NCBI GenBank assembly: GCA_015661985.1
Contig: DQVB01000589.1
Span: 1-29,111, forward strand
DNA length: 29,111 nt
Direction of reading: 5' to 3'
Source: Planctomycetota bacterium
GTDB taxonomy: Bacteria; Planctomycetota; Planctomycetia; Pirellulales; Thermoguttaceae
A model generated the notes under the pieces. The model saw only the letters and a list, made by a program, of their open reading frames with translations, was not told where the DNA came from and did no database searches. The position numbers and the translations under genes were made by a program. This document shows positions 17,105-25,022 of the stretch, in pieces; position 1 is the first letter of the stretch, and each line of letters starts with the position of its first letter.

Positions 17105-20100
17105 ATGCGAGGGCATGAAAACAGTGGCGGGGTGAATTTGGCAGTGCTGGTTGCGTTGGCGGGGCTTTGGCCGGCCGGCGGCGCGGCCGGTGGCCAGGTG
17201 GATCCGGCAGAGGTGGCCTCCAAGCTGCTCGACGGGTCGGGCGTTTGTGGCGGTGTGGTGGTCCATGTGGGAAGCGGCGACGGCCGTTTGACCGCTGCGC
17301 TGCGGTTCGACGAGCGCTATGTGGTGCACGGTTTGGAGTCGGATGCGGGACAGGTGGCCGAAGCGCGGCGGCACATCGAGTCGCTGGGGCTCTATGGTCC
17401 GGTGTCGGTGGAGCGGTTCGACGGGGAGCGGTTACCGTACGCCGAGGATCTTGTCAACATGGTCGTGGTCCAAGACAGGGGGCGTGTGTCCCTGGAAGAG
17501 GTGATGCGGGTCTTGGCCCCGGGCGGTGTGGCGTGGATCGAGCGGGAGGGGCGATGGGAAAAGGTGGACAAGCCGTGGCCGGGTGAGATCGATCAGTGGG
17601 GGCACTTCCTGCATGATGCGACCAACAACGCCGTGGCCCGCGATACCATGGTCGGGCCGCCTCGTCGGCTCCAATGGCAAGCGCCGCCGTTGTGGTTGCG
17701 CAGCCACGAGACGCCTTCGGGGGTTCAGTCGGCGGTGACTTCAGCTGGACGGTTGTTCTACATTTTTGACGAGGGCCTGATCGGGATTACCGACGAGCGT
17801 TTGCCGGACCGCTGGTCGCTGGTCTGTCGCGATGCGATGAACGGCAAACTGCTGTGGAAGCGGCCGCTGGAGGCATGGGGTTGGCGCCAGTGGAGTCGGG
17901 AACGGTTCGAGGGGAAGGATTGGACGCTGTTGCGCGGCGCGCGCACCGCTGTGCCGGCCGAGAACCAACGGCGATTGGTGGCCCACGGCGATCGGCTCTA
18001 CGCCACGTTGGCCTACCGCGGCCCGCTCTGCATCCTGGATGCGGCTACGGGACGCACGCTGGCCACCGTGGAGGCCACGCGGGGAACGAGCGAGATCGTG
18101 GTGAGCCGAGGGATCGCCGTGGTTTGTGTGCGATCGGGGCCGACCGGGGCGGCCAAGCGGCGAGGGGCGGGGGGGAAGCCAGCCGTGGCTCTGGTGGCCG
18201 TGGACGGACAGAGCGGCCAGGTGCTTTGGCGCCGAGCGTGCGCGCCCATCCCGCCGTTGGCCTTGGCGGTCGATCACGGACGCGTCATCTGTGTGGCCGG
18301 CGATGAACTCTCGGCTTTCCGCCTCGACGACGGGGAACCCTTGTGGCAGGCCCGGCTGCGGCGCAAGGCGGTGCGCACGCTGGTGGCTGTGGACGAAGTG
18401 GTCCTGCTGCTTTCGGGCAATCACGTGGCCGCTCATGACGCAAGCGACGGCCAGCTCTTGTGGGAGCAGACGGGGCCGCCGGTCAGCGGCGCCGAGGCGG
18501 CCGACTTGTTCGTCATCGACGGGCTGGTGTGGCGCGGGATGGCCTGTGTGGACGACCAGGGACGGCCGGTGCGGAAAAGCCCGCATGCGCTGGTGATCGG
18601 CTGGGACCTGCACAGCGGCGAGCCGAAACGCCGCATTCTGGTCAAGAACCTGCGGAGCCCCGAGCATCACCATCGCTGCTACCGCAACAAGGCGACGGTG
18701 CGTTACCTGATCAGCTCCTACGAGGGGGCCGAGTTCCTCGACTTCCAGGACGACAACCACGGCCAGAACAATTGGGTCCGCGGCGCCTGTGGCTACGGGA
18801 TGATACCGGCCAACGGGATGCTCTACGTTCCGCCGGACCAGTGCTTCTGCCAGCCTGGGGCCAAGCTGTTGGGACTGACGGCTTTGAAGGCCCGGGCTGA
18901 TGGAGCGTGGGAGCCGGTGCCGGACGAGAAGCGGTTGCACAAAGGCCCAGCCTATGCGCAGGTGGCCGACGCCACGGAGGGCCGAGAGGGGAGAGCCGAA
19001 AGCCAAAGAGTCGAGGGACGCCCGGGAGGCGAAGACCGCAGGTCCGCAGCGCACGCTTCCTCGTCCAGCTCTCCACCCTCACCCCTCGATCCTCAACCGT
19101 CCACCGATTGGCCCACCTACCGGCATGACCCCGCCCGGCACGGCGCCACACCGGCTGTTGTGCCGGCTGAGGTGCGCCCGGCATGGCGCACCGAACTCGG
19201 CGGACGGCTCACCGCGCCGGTGGCCGCCCGCGGCACAGCCTATGTGGCCTCCATCGACGCCCATACCCTGTACGCTTTGGATATGGCTACGGGCCGGAAA
19301 CGATGGCAGTTCACGGCGGGGGGGCGCATCGATTCGCCTCCGACGATCCACCGAGGGCTGGTGCTGTTCGGCGCCGCCGACGGGCGTGTCTATTGCCTGC
19401 GTGCGTCCGACGGCCAATTGGTCTGGCAATTCCTGGCCGCCCCCTGCGACCGCCGCATCGGCTGCATGGATCAATTGGAATCGGTCTGGCCGGTCCATGG
19501 CAGCGTGTTGGTCGACCAGGGCGTGGCCTATGTGGCCGCAGGGCGTTCAACGTACCTGGACGGCGGCATTCGCCTGTACGGGTTGGACCCCCGGACCGGA
19601 AAGATCCTCCATCGAGGTCTATTGGAAGGCCCTCATCGCGGCCTGGACGGCCCGCGCGATTTGGCCTTCTTCCTCCCCGGGGCCAATTCGGACGTGCTGG
19701 TCAGCGAAGGCGGGTTCATCTACATGCGCCAGAAGAAACTGACCCGCCGGCTGGAAGAGGTGCCCGTGGAAGTGCTTTCCAGCAAGGGGGCGCAGGACGT
19801 GGGGCTGCACGTCTTTTCCACCTCCAGCCTGCTCGATGGTTCCTGGTACAACCGCACCTTCTGGATGTACTCGAAGCGGTGGCCCGGCTTCCAGCTGGCC
19901 AACCAGGCGCCGAAGACGGGTCAGCTGTTGGTGGTTGACGGCCAGAAGACCTATGCCCTCCGAGTCTTCTATCGCCGCAACGTGCACAGCCCGATGTTCT
20001 TCCCGGCCCGTGAGGGTTACCTGCTGTTCGCCGACTGGAACACGACCGAGCCGCAGATCGTGGGCGAACCCGGCTCGCGGCCGCCCGTGCGATGGCTCCC

Positions 20101-20485
20101 CCAATCCGACTATTCCCGCGGCCGGGGCAACCAAATCCGCAAGCTGGAAAGCGAGGCCTTCGGGCTGGACAAGATGATCGGCTACACGCGCGCCGAACCG
20201 CCCGTCTGGATGCGTTGGCTCCCCGTGCGCGTGCGGGCCATGGTCAAAACAGCCGAGGTGCTGTTCGTGGCCGGCCCGCCCGATGTACTGGATCCTCAGG
20301 ATCCGTACGCGGCCTTCGAAGGCCGCCGCGGCGCCCGCCTGGTGGCCTTGACGGCCGCCGACGGCCAGGTGCTGGCCGACCTTGCGCTGGATCTGCCCCC
20401 CGTGTTCGACGGCATGATCGCCGCCGACGGCCGGATCCTGATCTCCCTGCTGGACGGCAGCCTCCTTTGCCTCGCCGCTCCGTGA
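17105..20485 (+). CDS. Methyltransferase-domain / PQQ-like beta-propeller fusion protein, probably exported
   Basis: A protein of 1126 residues. After a probable signal peptide (hydrophobic, Ala/Gly-rich, ending about residue 30) comes a class I SAM-methyltransferase-like domain with VVVHVGSGDG (51-60), a beta2 acidic region HGLESDAG and LAPGGVAWI (about 137). From the phrase DQWGHFLHDATNNAVA (about 163) onwards it is a large beta-propeller of PQQ/BamB-type blades with repeated AxDGxxLW and LDxxTGRxxW-like turns (CRDAMNGKLLWKR, LRASDGQLVWQF, LYALDMATGRKRWQF). This fusion is familiar from planctomycetes; its substrate is not known. Residues about 625-667 are a low-complexity insert encoded by heptanucleotide repeats. 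I chose the ATG at 17105, 12 bases after AAAGGGAG (17085-17092); an ATG at 17093 abuts that site. A secreted methyltransferase would lack SAM, so the domain may be non-catalytic. Confidence 0.85.
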   Translation: MRGHENSGGVNLAVLVALAGLWPAGGAAGGQVDPAEVASKLLDGSGVCGGVVVHVGSGDGRLTAALRFDERYVVHGLESDAGQVAEARRHIESLGLYGPVSVERFDGERLPYAEDLVNMVVVQDRGRVSLEEVMRVLAPGGVAWIEREGRWEKVDKPWPGEIDQWGHFLHDATNNAVARDTMVGPPRRLQWQAPPLWLRSHETPSGVQSAVTSAGRLFYIFDEGLIGITDERLPDRWSLVCRDAMNGKLLWKRPLEAWGWRQWSRERFEGKDWTLLRGARTAVPAENQRRLVAHGDRLYATLAYRGPLCILDAATGRTLATVEATRGTSEIVVSRGIAVVCVRSGPTGAAKRRGAGGKPAVALVAVDGQSGQVLWRRACAPIPPLALAVDHGRVICVAGDELSAFRLDDGEPLWQARLRRKAVRTLVAVDEVVLLLSGNHVAAHDASDGQLLWEQTGPPVSGAEAADLFVIDGLVWRGMACVDDQGRPVRKSPHALVIGWDLHSGEPKRRILVKNLRSPEHHHRCYRNKATVRYLISSYEGAEFLDFQDDNHGQNNWVRGACGYGMIPANGMLYVPPDQCFCQPGAKLLGLTALKARADGAWEPVPDEKRLHKGPAYAQVADATEGREGRAESQRVEGRPGGEDRRSAAHASSSSSPPSPLDPQPSTDWPTYRHDPARHGATPAVVPAEVRPAWRTELGGRLTAPVAARGTAYVASIDAHTLYALDMATGRKRWQFTAGGRIDSPPTIHRGLVLFGAADGRVYCLRASDGQLVWQFLAAPCDRRIGCMDQLESVWPVHGSVLVDQGVAYVAAGRSTYLDGGIRLYGLDPRTGKILHRGLLEGPHRGLDGPRDLAFFLPGANSDVLVSEGGFIYMRQKKLTRRLEEVPVEVLSSKGAQDVGLHVFSTSSLLDGSWYNRTFWMYSKRWPGFQLANQAPKTGQLLVVDGQKTYALRVFYRRNVHSPMFFPAREGYLLFADWNTTEPQIVGEPGSRPPVRWLPQSDYSRGRGNQIRKLESEAFGLDKMIGYTRAEPPVWMRWLPVRVRAMVKTAEVLFVAGPPDVLDPQDPYAAFEGRRGARLVALTAADGQVLADLALDLPPVFDGMIAADGRILISLLDGSLLCLAAP
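18977..19103. repeat. Heptanucleotide repeat insert inside the propeller gene
   Basis: Six purine-rich heptads run in register at 18977-19018 (GAGGGCC, GAGAGGG, GAGAGCC, GAAAGCC, AAAGAGT, CGAGGGA). About 50 bases on, five pyrimidine-rich heptads run at 19069-19103 (CTCTCCA, CCCTCAC, CCCTCGA, TCCTCAA, CCGTCCA). TCGAGGG at 19011-19017 and CCCTCGA at 19083-19089 are exact inverses. The insert stays in frame and encodes a Gly/Arg/Glu then Ser/Pro-rich linker between two propeller parts. Confidence 0.7.
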
Positions 20486-20793
20486 AACGGGGCCCCGACT
20501 CTGCACAAGCCGCAAGGCAATTCCTCCTGGGACGCTGGCCATTTCGGACGGCAAAGCGGCAGGATCGGCCCATGGGCTTTTGACTTCTGGCCGCCGCCCC
20601 GAATAATTCGCTCAGACACGTACGCTGCGCGTTTGGCAACGACAAGCGTCCCGCTTGGCGTTGCGGGCAAGCGGGGACGCTTGCCCCACGTTCGCGTTTT
20701 ACGACTGGCACATGTGCGCGCCGCGCCCACGCACATCTTTTGGGGTTGTGGGCGTCGGGCTGGACGCCTGCCCTACGTCAGGAGGAGAGAACA
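20486..20793. other. Intergenic gap (308 bases) with repeat elements
   Basis: There is no gene here. The gap contains the inverted pair of GC-rich repeat units at 20643-20683 and a related unit at about 20748-20776 that ends just before the ribosome site of the carbinolamine dehydratase gene. Confidence 0.5.
20643..20683. repeat. REP-like palindromic repeat, GGGGACGCTTGCC family
   Basis: CAAGCGTCCCGCTTG (20643-20657) and CAAGCGGGGACGCTTG (20668-20683) are near-perfect inverted copies that can form a long hairpin with one bulged base. Related units occur at about 20748-20776, 28283-28304 and 28460-28480, all outside genes. The pattern fits a dispersed repetitive extragenic palindrome. Confidence 0.6.
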
Positions 20794-21174
20794 ATGGCCG
20801 AGCAAACTGTCCAGCAGCTCGCTTCCAAGAGATGCGTACCCTGCGAAGGAGATGTTCCCAGGTACAGCCGCCAGGAGGCCGAAGAGCAGCTCCAACACCT
20901 CCACGGGTGGCAGCTGAGCCACGACGGCCTGCGCATCGGTAAGGGCTGGGAGACGAAGGACTTCATGGCCGCCGTGGAGTTCATCGGTCGAGTGGCGGAG
21001 CTGGCCGAGGCCGAGGGCCATCATCCCGACCTGCACCTGGAGCGGTACCGCCACCTGAGGGTGGAAATCTGGACCCACGCCGTCGGCGGGCTTTCGGAGA
21101 ACGATTTCATCCTGGCGGCCAAGATCGACCAGCTGCCCATCCGGCTGCGCGGCCAACCGCGCAGCCGCTCCTGA
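20794..21174 (+). CDS. Pterin-4a-carbinolamine dehydratase (PCD/DCoH)
   Basis: A protein of 126 residues that dehydrates 4a-hydroxytetrahydrobiopterin, recycling the pterin cofactor used by aromatic amino acid hydroxylases; some bacterial members act in molybdopterin-related or regulatory roles. The active-site phrase EGHHPD is at 74-79 (His76, His77) and the second part THAVGGLSENDFILAAKID supplies His95 and the GLT-like turn. The N-terminal KRCVPCEG resembles the CxPC stretch of many bacterial homologues. The ATG at 20794 follows a strong AGGAGGAG site at 20780-20787; an upstream in-frame start at 20740 falls within repeat DNA. No aromatic amino acid hydroxylase gene is in the window, so the biological pathway cannot be confirmed from context. 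Confidence 0.9.
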   Translation: MAEQTVQQLASKRCVPCEGDVPRYSRQEAEEQLQHLHGWQLSHDGLRIGKGWETKDFMAAVEFIGRVAELAEAEGHHPDLHLERYRHLRVEIWTHAVGGLSENDFILAAKIDQLPIRLRGQPRSRS

Positions 21175-21551
21175 GCGCTGTCAGGCGAGGCGCCGGCAGC
21201 CAGCAAGTCCGGAACATTCGGGGCAACGTCAGGGCAGCACTGGCTGTCGTCAAGAATACGCGCCGTACGCACCCCCGGCTGCATGGTCTCCTCTTTTCCT
21301 CGGCGACTCGGCGCTGGTCCCCCTCTTTGCGCCATGGAACAGCGCTCGCGGTTGTTCCGGCTGCACCACGGCCGACGGTTCTTCCGGATCCTCGACCCCT
21401 ATACGCACGGAACGCCTACGGCGATGGGCAGAAGACTCCCCAGTGGGAGCCGCCAGCAGAAAGGCAACCTATGTTCTTTTCGGGTCTTTCCCGGCAGCGC
21501 CCGTCCGGGCGCGGCCAACTGGAATCGTACGGATGACGCAGGGACAAGGAG
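21175..21551. other. Intergenic gap (377 bases), nothing clear
   Basis: No gene is supported. One small hairpin, CTCCC/GGGAG with loop CAGT, is at 21436-21449. A CTATAC hexamer near 21398 has no convincing -35 partner, so the hemerythrin promoter remains unidentified. Confidence 0.4.
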
Positions 21552-22010
21552 ATGGAAAACATAGGTGTGCCGTTGAAGCGTTCGACCCCGGTGTTGATCG
21601 AATGGCGCAATCACTACAGCGTTGGAAACGCCGAGCTGGACCAGCATCACAAGGTCATTCTCTCCATTATCAACGAGATCCTTGTCATGCTTGAGAAGGG
21701 CGCCGACTCTTCGGCGCTGGAGAGCATCCTCGCGCACCTGGCGGACTATGCCAACTGGCATTTTCGGCGTGAGGAGGAATTGATGGAGCAGCGGCAGTGT
21801 CCTGGTCTGGACACCCACAAAAGGGCTCACGCCCACTTTGTCAAGGACCTGGAAGCATTCCGTTTTCAGAACTTGACTCCCAAGGGGCTGAAGCCGAACG
21901 ACTTGCTCCGTTACCTCAAGCGTTGGTGGCTGGACCACATCTGCAAAGTGGACCGGAAATACAGGTCCTGCGTCGGCGAGGCCTCGCCCGCGGGAAACTT
22001 CGAGCGCTAA
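21552..22010 (+). CDS. Bacteriohemerythrin
   Basis: A single-domain protein of 152 residues expected to bind O2 at a non-haem di-iron site in the cytoplasm, for oxygen sensing, storage or delivery. The full ligand set is visible: W18 and YSVG before LDQHH (ligand His32), HFRREE (His70, Glu74), HKRAH (His89, His93) and WWLDHI followed by D134 (His129, Asp134). There is no fused signalling domain, unlike chemotaxis-type members. The ATG at 21552 is preceded by AGGG at 21540-21543, 8 bases away; an AAGGAG also lies directly against the ATG. It is convergent with the biotin synthase gene, 162 bases away. Confidence 0.9.
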   Translation: MENIGVPLKRSTPVLIEWRNHYSVGNAELDQHHKVILSIINEILVMLEKGADSSALESILAHLADYANWHFRREEELMEQRQCPGLDTHKRAHAHFVKDLEAFRFQNLTPKGLKPNDLLRYLKRWWLDHICKVDRKYRSCVGEASPAGNFER

Positions 22011-22058
22011 GGGCTAGCCTACAGCGTCGTGTGGACGGACTACGGCACAGCGGCCGGC

Positions 22059-22092
22059 GCGCCACCGGTTTCCGGTTGGCGGGTGCCGCCGA
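22059..22092. terminator. Imperfect hairpin between convergent hemerythrin and biotin synthase genes
   Basis: A GC-rich imperfect stem-loop pairs CGGC, GCCA and CCGG blocks with CCGG, TGGC and GCCG across a TTT loop. It lacks a T-tract. Its position between two convergent genes suggests transcription termination for both, but this is tentative. Confidence 0.2.
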
Positions 22093-22172
22093 GTCGACGA
22101 CTCAGCAACCAGGGCTTTGGCAGATCCTTCAAGGCGTCAATCTTCGCTTCGTGCTACACTGTCGCCCAGGAC

Positions 22173-23258
22173 TCACTCTGGTTGGGGCCGCGGCCCAGGT
22201 TGGCGACGTCCTGGCGGCGCGATCGGTCCGGGCTCCGGTGCCCCTTCCACGACCGCTTCGAAACCCAACGCCTGGATCATCCGGTAATCTTCTTCCGGCG
22301 GCTGGCCTTTGGTCGTCAGGTAATCACCCACGAAGAGCGAATTGGCGGCGTAGAGCCCCAGCGGCTGAAGAGGACCCAAATGGAGTTCCCGACCCGCGGC
22401 GATCCGCAGTTCGCTGCGCGGGTTGGTCAGGCGGAACATGGCCAGCACTCTCAGGCAGTAGCGCGGATCGAGCCGGCCTTGCTCTTCCAGGGGCGTGCCG
22501 GGGATGGGGATCAGGAAGTTGACCGGCAGCGCTTCGACCTGGAAGCGGCCCAACTCCAAGGCCAGATCGACCACGTCGCTGTCTTCCTCACCCATGCCCA
22601 CGATGCCGCCCGAGCAGATCTCCAGCCCGGCCGCACGCACCGCCTCCAAAGTCCGCACTCGGTCTTCGTACGTGTGGGTGGTACAGATGCGGGGATAGAA
22701 CCGGGCGCTGGTATTCAGGTTATGGTTGACTCGATCCACCCCACAAGCCTTCAGGCGATCGGCCTGTGGGCGATCGAGCAGCCCTACGCTGGCACACACC
22801 CGCAGCCGGTAGTCGCGTTTGATCTGCGGCACCAGCTCGGTGAGCCATTCGATGTCCCGCGGCTGCGGCGCGCGTCCGGAGATGACGATGCAATACGTAC
22901 GGGCACGCCGTTGGGCGGCCAGTTTTGCCCCCTCGATCACCTGGTGCGGATCGACCAGGTTGTAGCGTGCCACAGGGGCCGTGGAACGTCGACCCTGGGA
23001 ACAATAGCCGCAATCCTCGCCGCAGAGGCCGCTCTTGGCGTTGATCAGCAGATTCAGGTGCACCCGGTTGCCGAAAAAATGCCGCCGCACTCGATAGGCA
23101 GCCGAAAGCACATCCAACAGCTGGGCGTCGTCCGAGCGGAGCACGGCCAGGGCCTGTTGCCGAGAGAGCCGTCCCCCGGCCACGACTCGATCGGCCATCT
23201 CGTGCCAAACAGCCGGACGCTCGCTTCCGGCCGTTGTGCTTTGCTCAACTCTGCTCAT
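22173..23258 (-). CDS. bioB: Biotin synthase
   Basis: A radical-SAM enzyme of 361 residues that inserts sulfur into dethiobiotin, the last step of biotin synthesis. The 4Fe-4S motif CGEDCGYC (C79, C83, C86) is in the BioB-specific context GLCGEDCGYCSQ, followed by RYNLVDPHQVIEGAK, YNLVD-type helices, HNLNTSARFYP, CSGGIVGMGE and NFLIPIPGTPLE, and RIAAGRE near the C-terminus, all typical of BioB. The ATG at 23258 has GGAG seven bases upstream; another ATG six bases earlier is too close to that site. The C-terminus has a Pro/Gly-rich tail of about 15 residues. No other bio genes are nearby. A perfect inverted repeat lies 14 bases before the start codon and may control expression. Confidence 0.95.
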   Translation of the reverse strand: MSRVEQSTTAGSERPAVWHEMADRVVAGGRLSRQQALAVLRSDDAQLLDVLSAAYRVRRHFFGNRVHLNLLINAKSGLCGEDCGYCSQGRRSTAPVARYNLVDPHQVIEGAKLAAQRRARTYCIVISGRAPQPRDIEWLTELVPQIKRDYRLRVCASVGLLDRPQADRLKACGVDRVNHNLNTSARFYPRICTTHTYEDRVRTLEAVRAAGLEICSGGIVGMGEEDSDVVDLALELGRFQVEALPVNFLIPIPGTPLEEQGRLDPRYCLRVLAMFRLTNPRSELRIAAGRELHLGPLQPLGLYAANSLFVGDYLTTKGQPPEEDYRMIQALGFEAVVEGAPEPGPIAPPGRRQPGPRPQPE

Positions 23259-23272
23259 AGGCATTCTCCGCA

Positions 23273-23304
23273 GGACAACAGAGGTCATTGACGGCCTGTT
23301 GTCC
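23273..23304. promoter_or_regulatory. Perfect 9-bp inverted repeat upstream of bioB, candidate operator or leader hairpin
   Basis: GGACAACAG (23273-23281) and CTGTTGTCC (23296-23304) are exact inverse copies separated by 14 bases, ending 14 bases before the bioB start and just outside its ribosome site. The 9-N14-9 layout is the same as known BirA operators (TTGTAAACC-N14-16-GGTTTACAA), but the half-site sequence differs, so a different repressor or an RNA stem-loop is possible. Confidence 0.5.
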
Positions 23305-23361
23305 TTTTCCATCCAAGCGTCGGACGAACACTCGACCCGGATGGCCCCCTGCGCCGAGTGG

Positions 23362-23390
23362 TTGCGGTTCGCCGATGTGTCGGCTATTCT
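23362..23390 (+). promoter_or_regulatory. Candidate promoter for the amidase gene
   Basis: TTGCGG at 23362-23367 is followed after exactly 17 bases by TATTCT at 23385-23390. Both boxes are partial matches to sigma70 consensus. It would give a leader of about 275 bases before the amidase ATG. Confidence 0.25.
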
Positions 23391-23672
23391 GGGCATGTGG
23401 GGCATCCCCACCACGGCATCAACGCGCCGCGGCGGCTATTGTATCTTGCCGGCAAGCGTGGCGTCAGAGGGCCGGGACCAGGCCAAGGACGTGTCAACGA
23501 GCAAGCCGTGCAGTTTCCCCAGTCGGATGGGCCTTCCAGCCGGCCAAAGAACTGACGGACAGGAATACCCATCCTGCAAGGTGCACATGTTGTTTCTCGA
23601 CGGCTCCTGACGCTGCCGCATCGCGGCTGATTCCCGCTTTTTCCCACGGGCCGGCCGGCCATCGCTGGAACG

Positions 23673-25022
23673 ATGAACGAAGTGCTCTCCATCACCGAGG
23701 CTGCCGAGAAGCTCGAGGCGGGCGAGTTGTCGCCCACCGAACTGTTGGACAGCTGTCTTGAGCGAATCCGGCAGTACGACGAACGCGTTCGGGCCTGGGT
23801 TGTGGTGGATGAGGAGGCTGCGCAGAAGGCGGCGCGGCAAGCGGAGGAGGAGATTGCCCGGGGCCGGTACCGGGGACCTCTGCACGGGATTCCCTTGGGC
23901 ATCAAAGACATCATCGACGTGGCGGGACTGCCCACCGAGGCCGGTTCCCCGCTGCGTCGGGGCCACGTGGCCGAACGGGACGCCCCGTTGGTGGCCGCGC
24001 TGCGCCGAGCGGGGGCGGTGATCTTGGGCAAGACCGTGACGGTCGAATTCGCCTGTTTCGACCCTTCGCCGACCAGGAATCCCTGGGACCCCTCGCTGGG
24101 GCATTCGCCGGGCGGCTCCAGCAGCGGTTCGGCGGCGGCGGTGGCCATGGGGATGTGTCTGGGGGCGATCGGCACTCAGACCGGCGGATCACTGGTCCGA
24201 CCAGCGTCCTATTGCGGCGTGGCCGCGTGCAAGCCGACGTACGGACGGGTGGACACCGAGGGCGTCATCCCGGTCAGCTGGCACCTGGATCACGCTGGCC
24301 CCATGGCGCGGCGGGTAGGGGACTTGGCCGCATTGCTGGAGGTCTTGCCCCCGGGGAAAGATTTTTCCCCCCCGCTCCCGGCCCAGATTCCGGAGAAGCG
24401 CTTCGGGCCCTCGCACCCTCCGCGGCTGGCGCTGGTCGAGGAGCTGTTTGCCGAGGGAACGGACGAAGCGGTCCGGGATGCCACCCAAGCGGGCCTGGCC
24501 CGATTGCTGGCCGGTGGCGCCACGGTCGAGCCGGTGCGGTTACCCGAGGGATTCGACCGGATCAACGAACTCCATTCGCAGATCATGGCTGTCGACGCGG
24601 CCGAGTACCATCGAGACCAGTTTGCCGCGCACCGAGACCAGTACGGCCCGTTGATCACCCAGCTGCTCGATCAGGGCCTGGGCACCCGTGCCGTGGACTA
24701 TGCCGCGGCGCTGGCCCACCAGCGCCGGTTCCGTTGCCGCATCGACCAGTGGTTCGGCCCCTTCGACGCCATGCTCATGCCGGCCACCGACACTACGGCC
24801 CCCGCCACTTTGGACACGACCGGGCCGAAGCACTTCCAGGCCCCGTGGAGTTATCTGGGCGTGCCTGTGGTCTCCCTCCCCTGTGCCATTGCCTACGACG
24901 GCATGCCCGCCGCCGTGCAATTGGTCCAGCGCTATCACCACGACAAACTGCTCCTGGACGTGGCCCGGTGGTGCGAGACTCAGTTTGCCTTCGACCGCCG
25001 GCCGCCGCTGCTGCTGGAATGA
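23673..25022 (+). CDS. Amidase-signature family amidase
   Basis: A protein of 449 residues that hydrolyses an amide bond with the Ser-cisSer-Lys triad of the amidase signature family. Lys78 is in GIPLGIKDIIDVAG, the Ser-rich loop GHSPGGSSSGSAAA holds the cis-Ser near 149, and Ser173 in GTQTGGSLVRPASYCGV is the expected nucleophile, followed by KPTYGRV. It is GatA-like in layout, but the C-terminal half is divergent and no gatB or gatC neighbours are present, so a general amidase or allophanate-hydrolase-like enzyme is more likely than the transamidosome subunit. The ATG at 23673 follows a weak GGAA site. Its last 43 bases overlap the convergent gene on the minus strand. Confidence 0.88.
   Translation: MNEVLSITEAAEKLEAGELSPTELLDSCLERIRQYDERVRAWVVVDEEAAQKAARQAEEEIARGRYRGPLHGIPLGIKDIIDVAGLPTEAGSPLRRGHVAERDAPLVAALRRAGAVILGKTVTVEFACFDPSPTRNPWDPSLGHSPGGSSSGSAAAVAMGMCLGAIGTQTGGSLVRPASYCGVAACKPTYGRVDTEGVIPVSWHLDHAGPMARRVGDLAALLEVLPPGKDFSPPLPAQIPEKRFGPSHPPRLALVEELFAEGTDEAVRDATQAGLARLLAGGATVEPVRLPEGFDRINELHSQIMAVDAAEYHRDQFAAHRDQYGPLITQLLDQGLGTRAVDYAAALAHQRRFRCRIDQWFGPFDAMLMPATDTTAPATLDTTGPKHFQAPWSYLGVPVVSLPCAIAYDGMPAAVQLVQRYHHDKLLLDVARWCETQFAFDRRPPLLLE

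Larger units (their letters stand above)
23259..23672. other. Divergent intergenic region (414 bases) between bioB and the amidase gene
   Basis: There is no gene here. It contains the bioB-proximal inverted repeat at 23273-23304, a candidate plus-strand promoter at 23362-23390, and around 23520-23580 a stretch (TTCCAGCCGGCCAAAG and beyond) resembling degenerate planctomycete intergenic repeats. Confidence 0.45.

Noticed and set aside
16749..17135. Plus-strand frame of 128 codons starting GTG 16749
   Set aside because: It overlaps the start of the methyltransferase/propeller gene, has no ribosome site and shows repetitive Gly/Ser/Trp content.
22029..23291. Plus-strand frame of 420 codons antisense to bioB
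   Set aside because: BioB on the minus strand has every family motif; the antisense frame has no recognisable pattern and arises from third-position GC bias.
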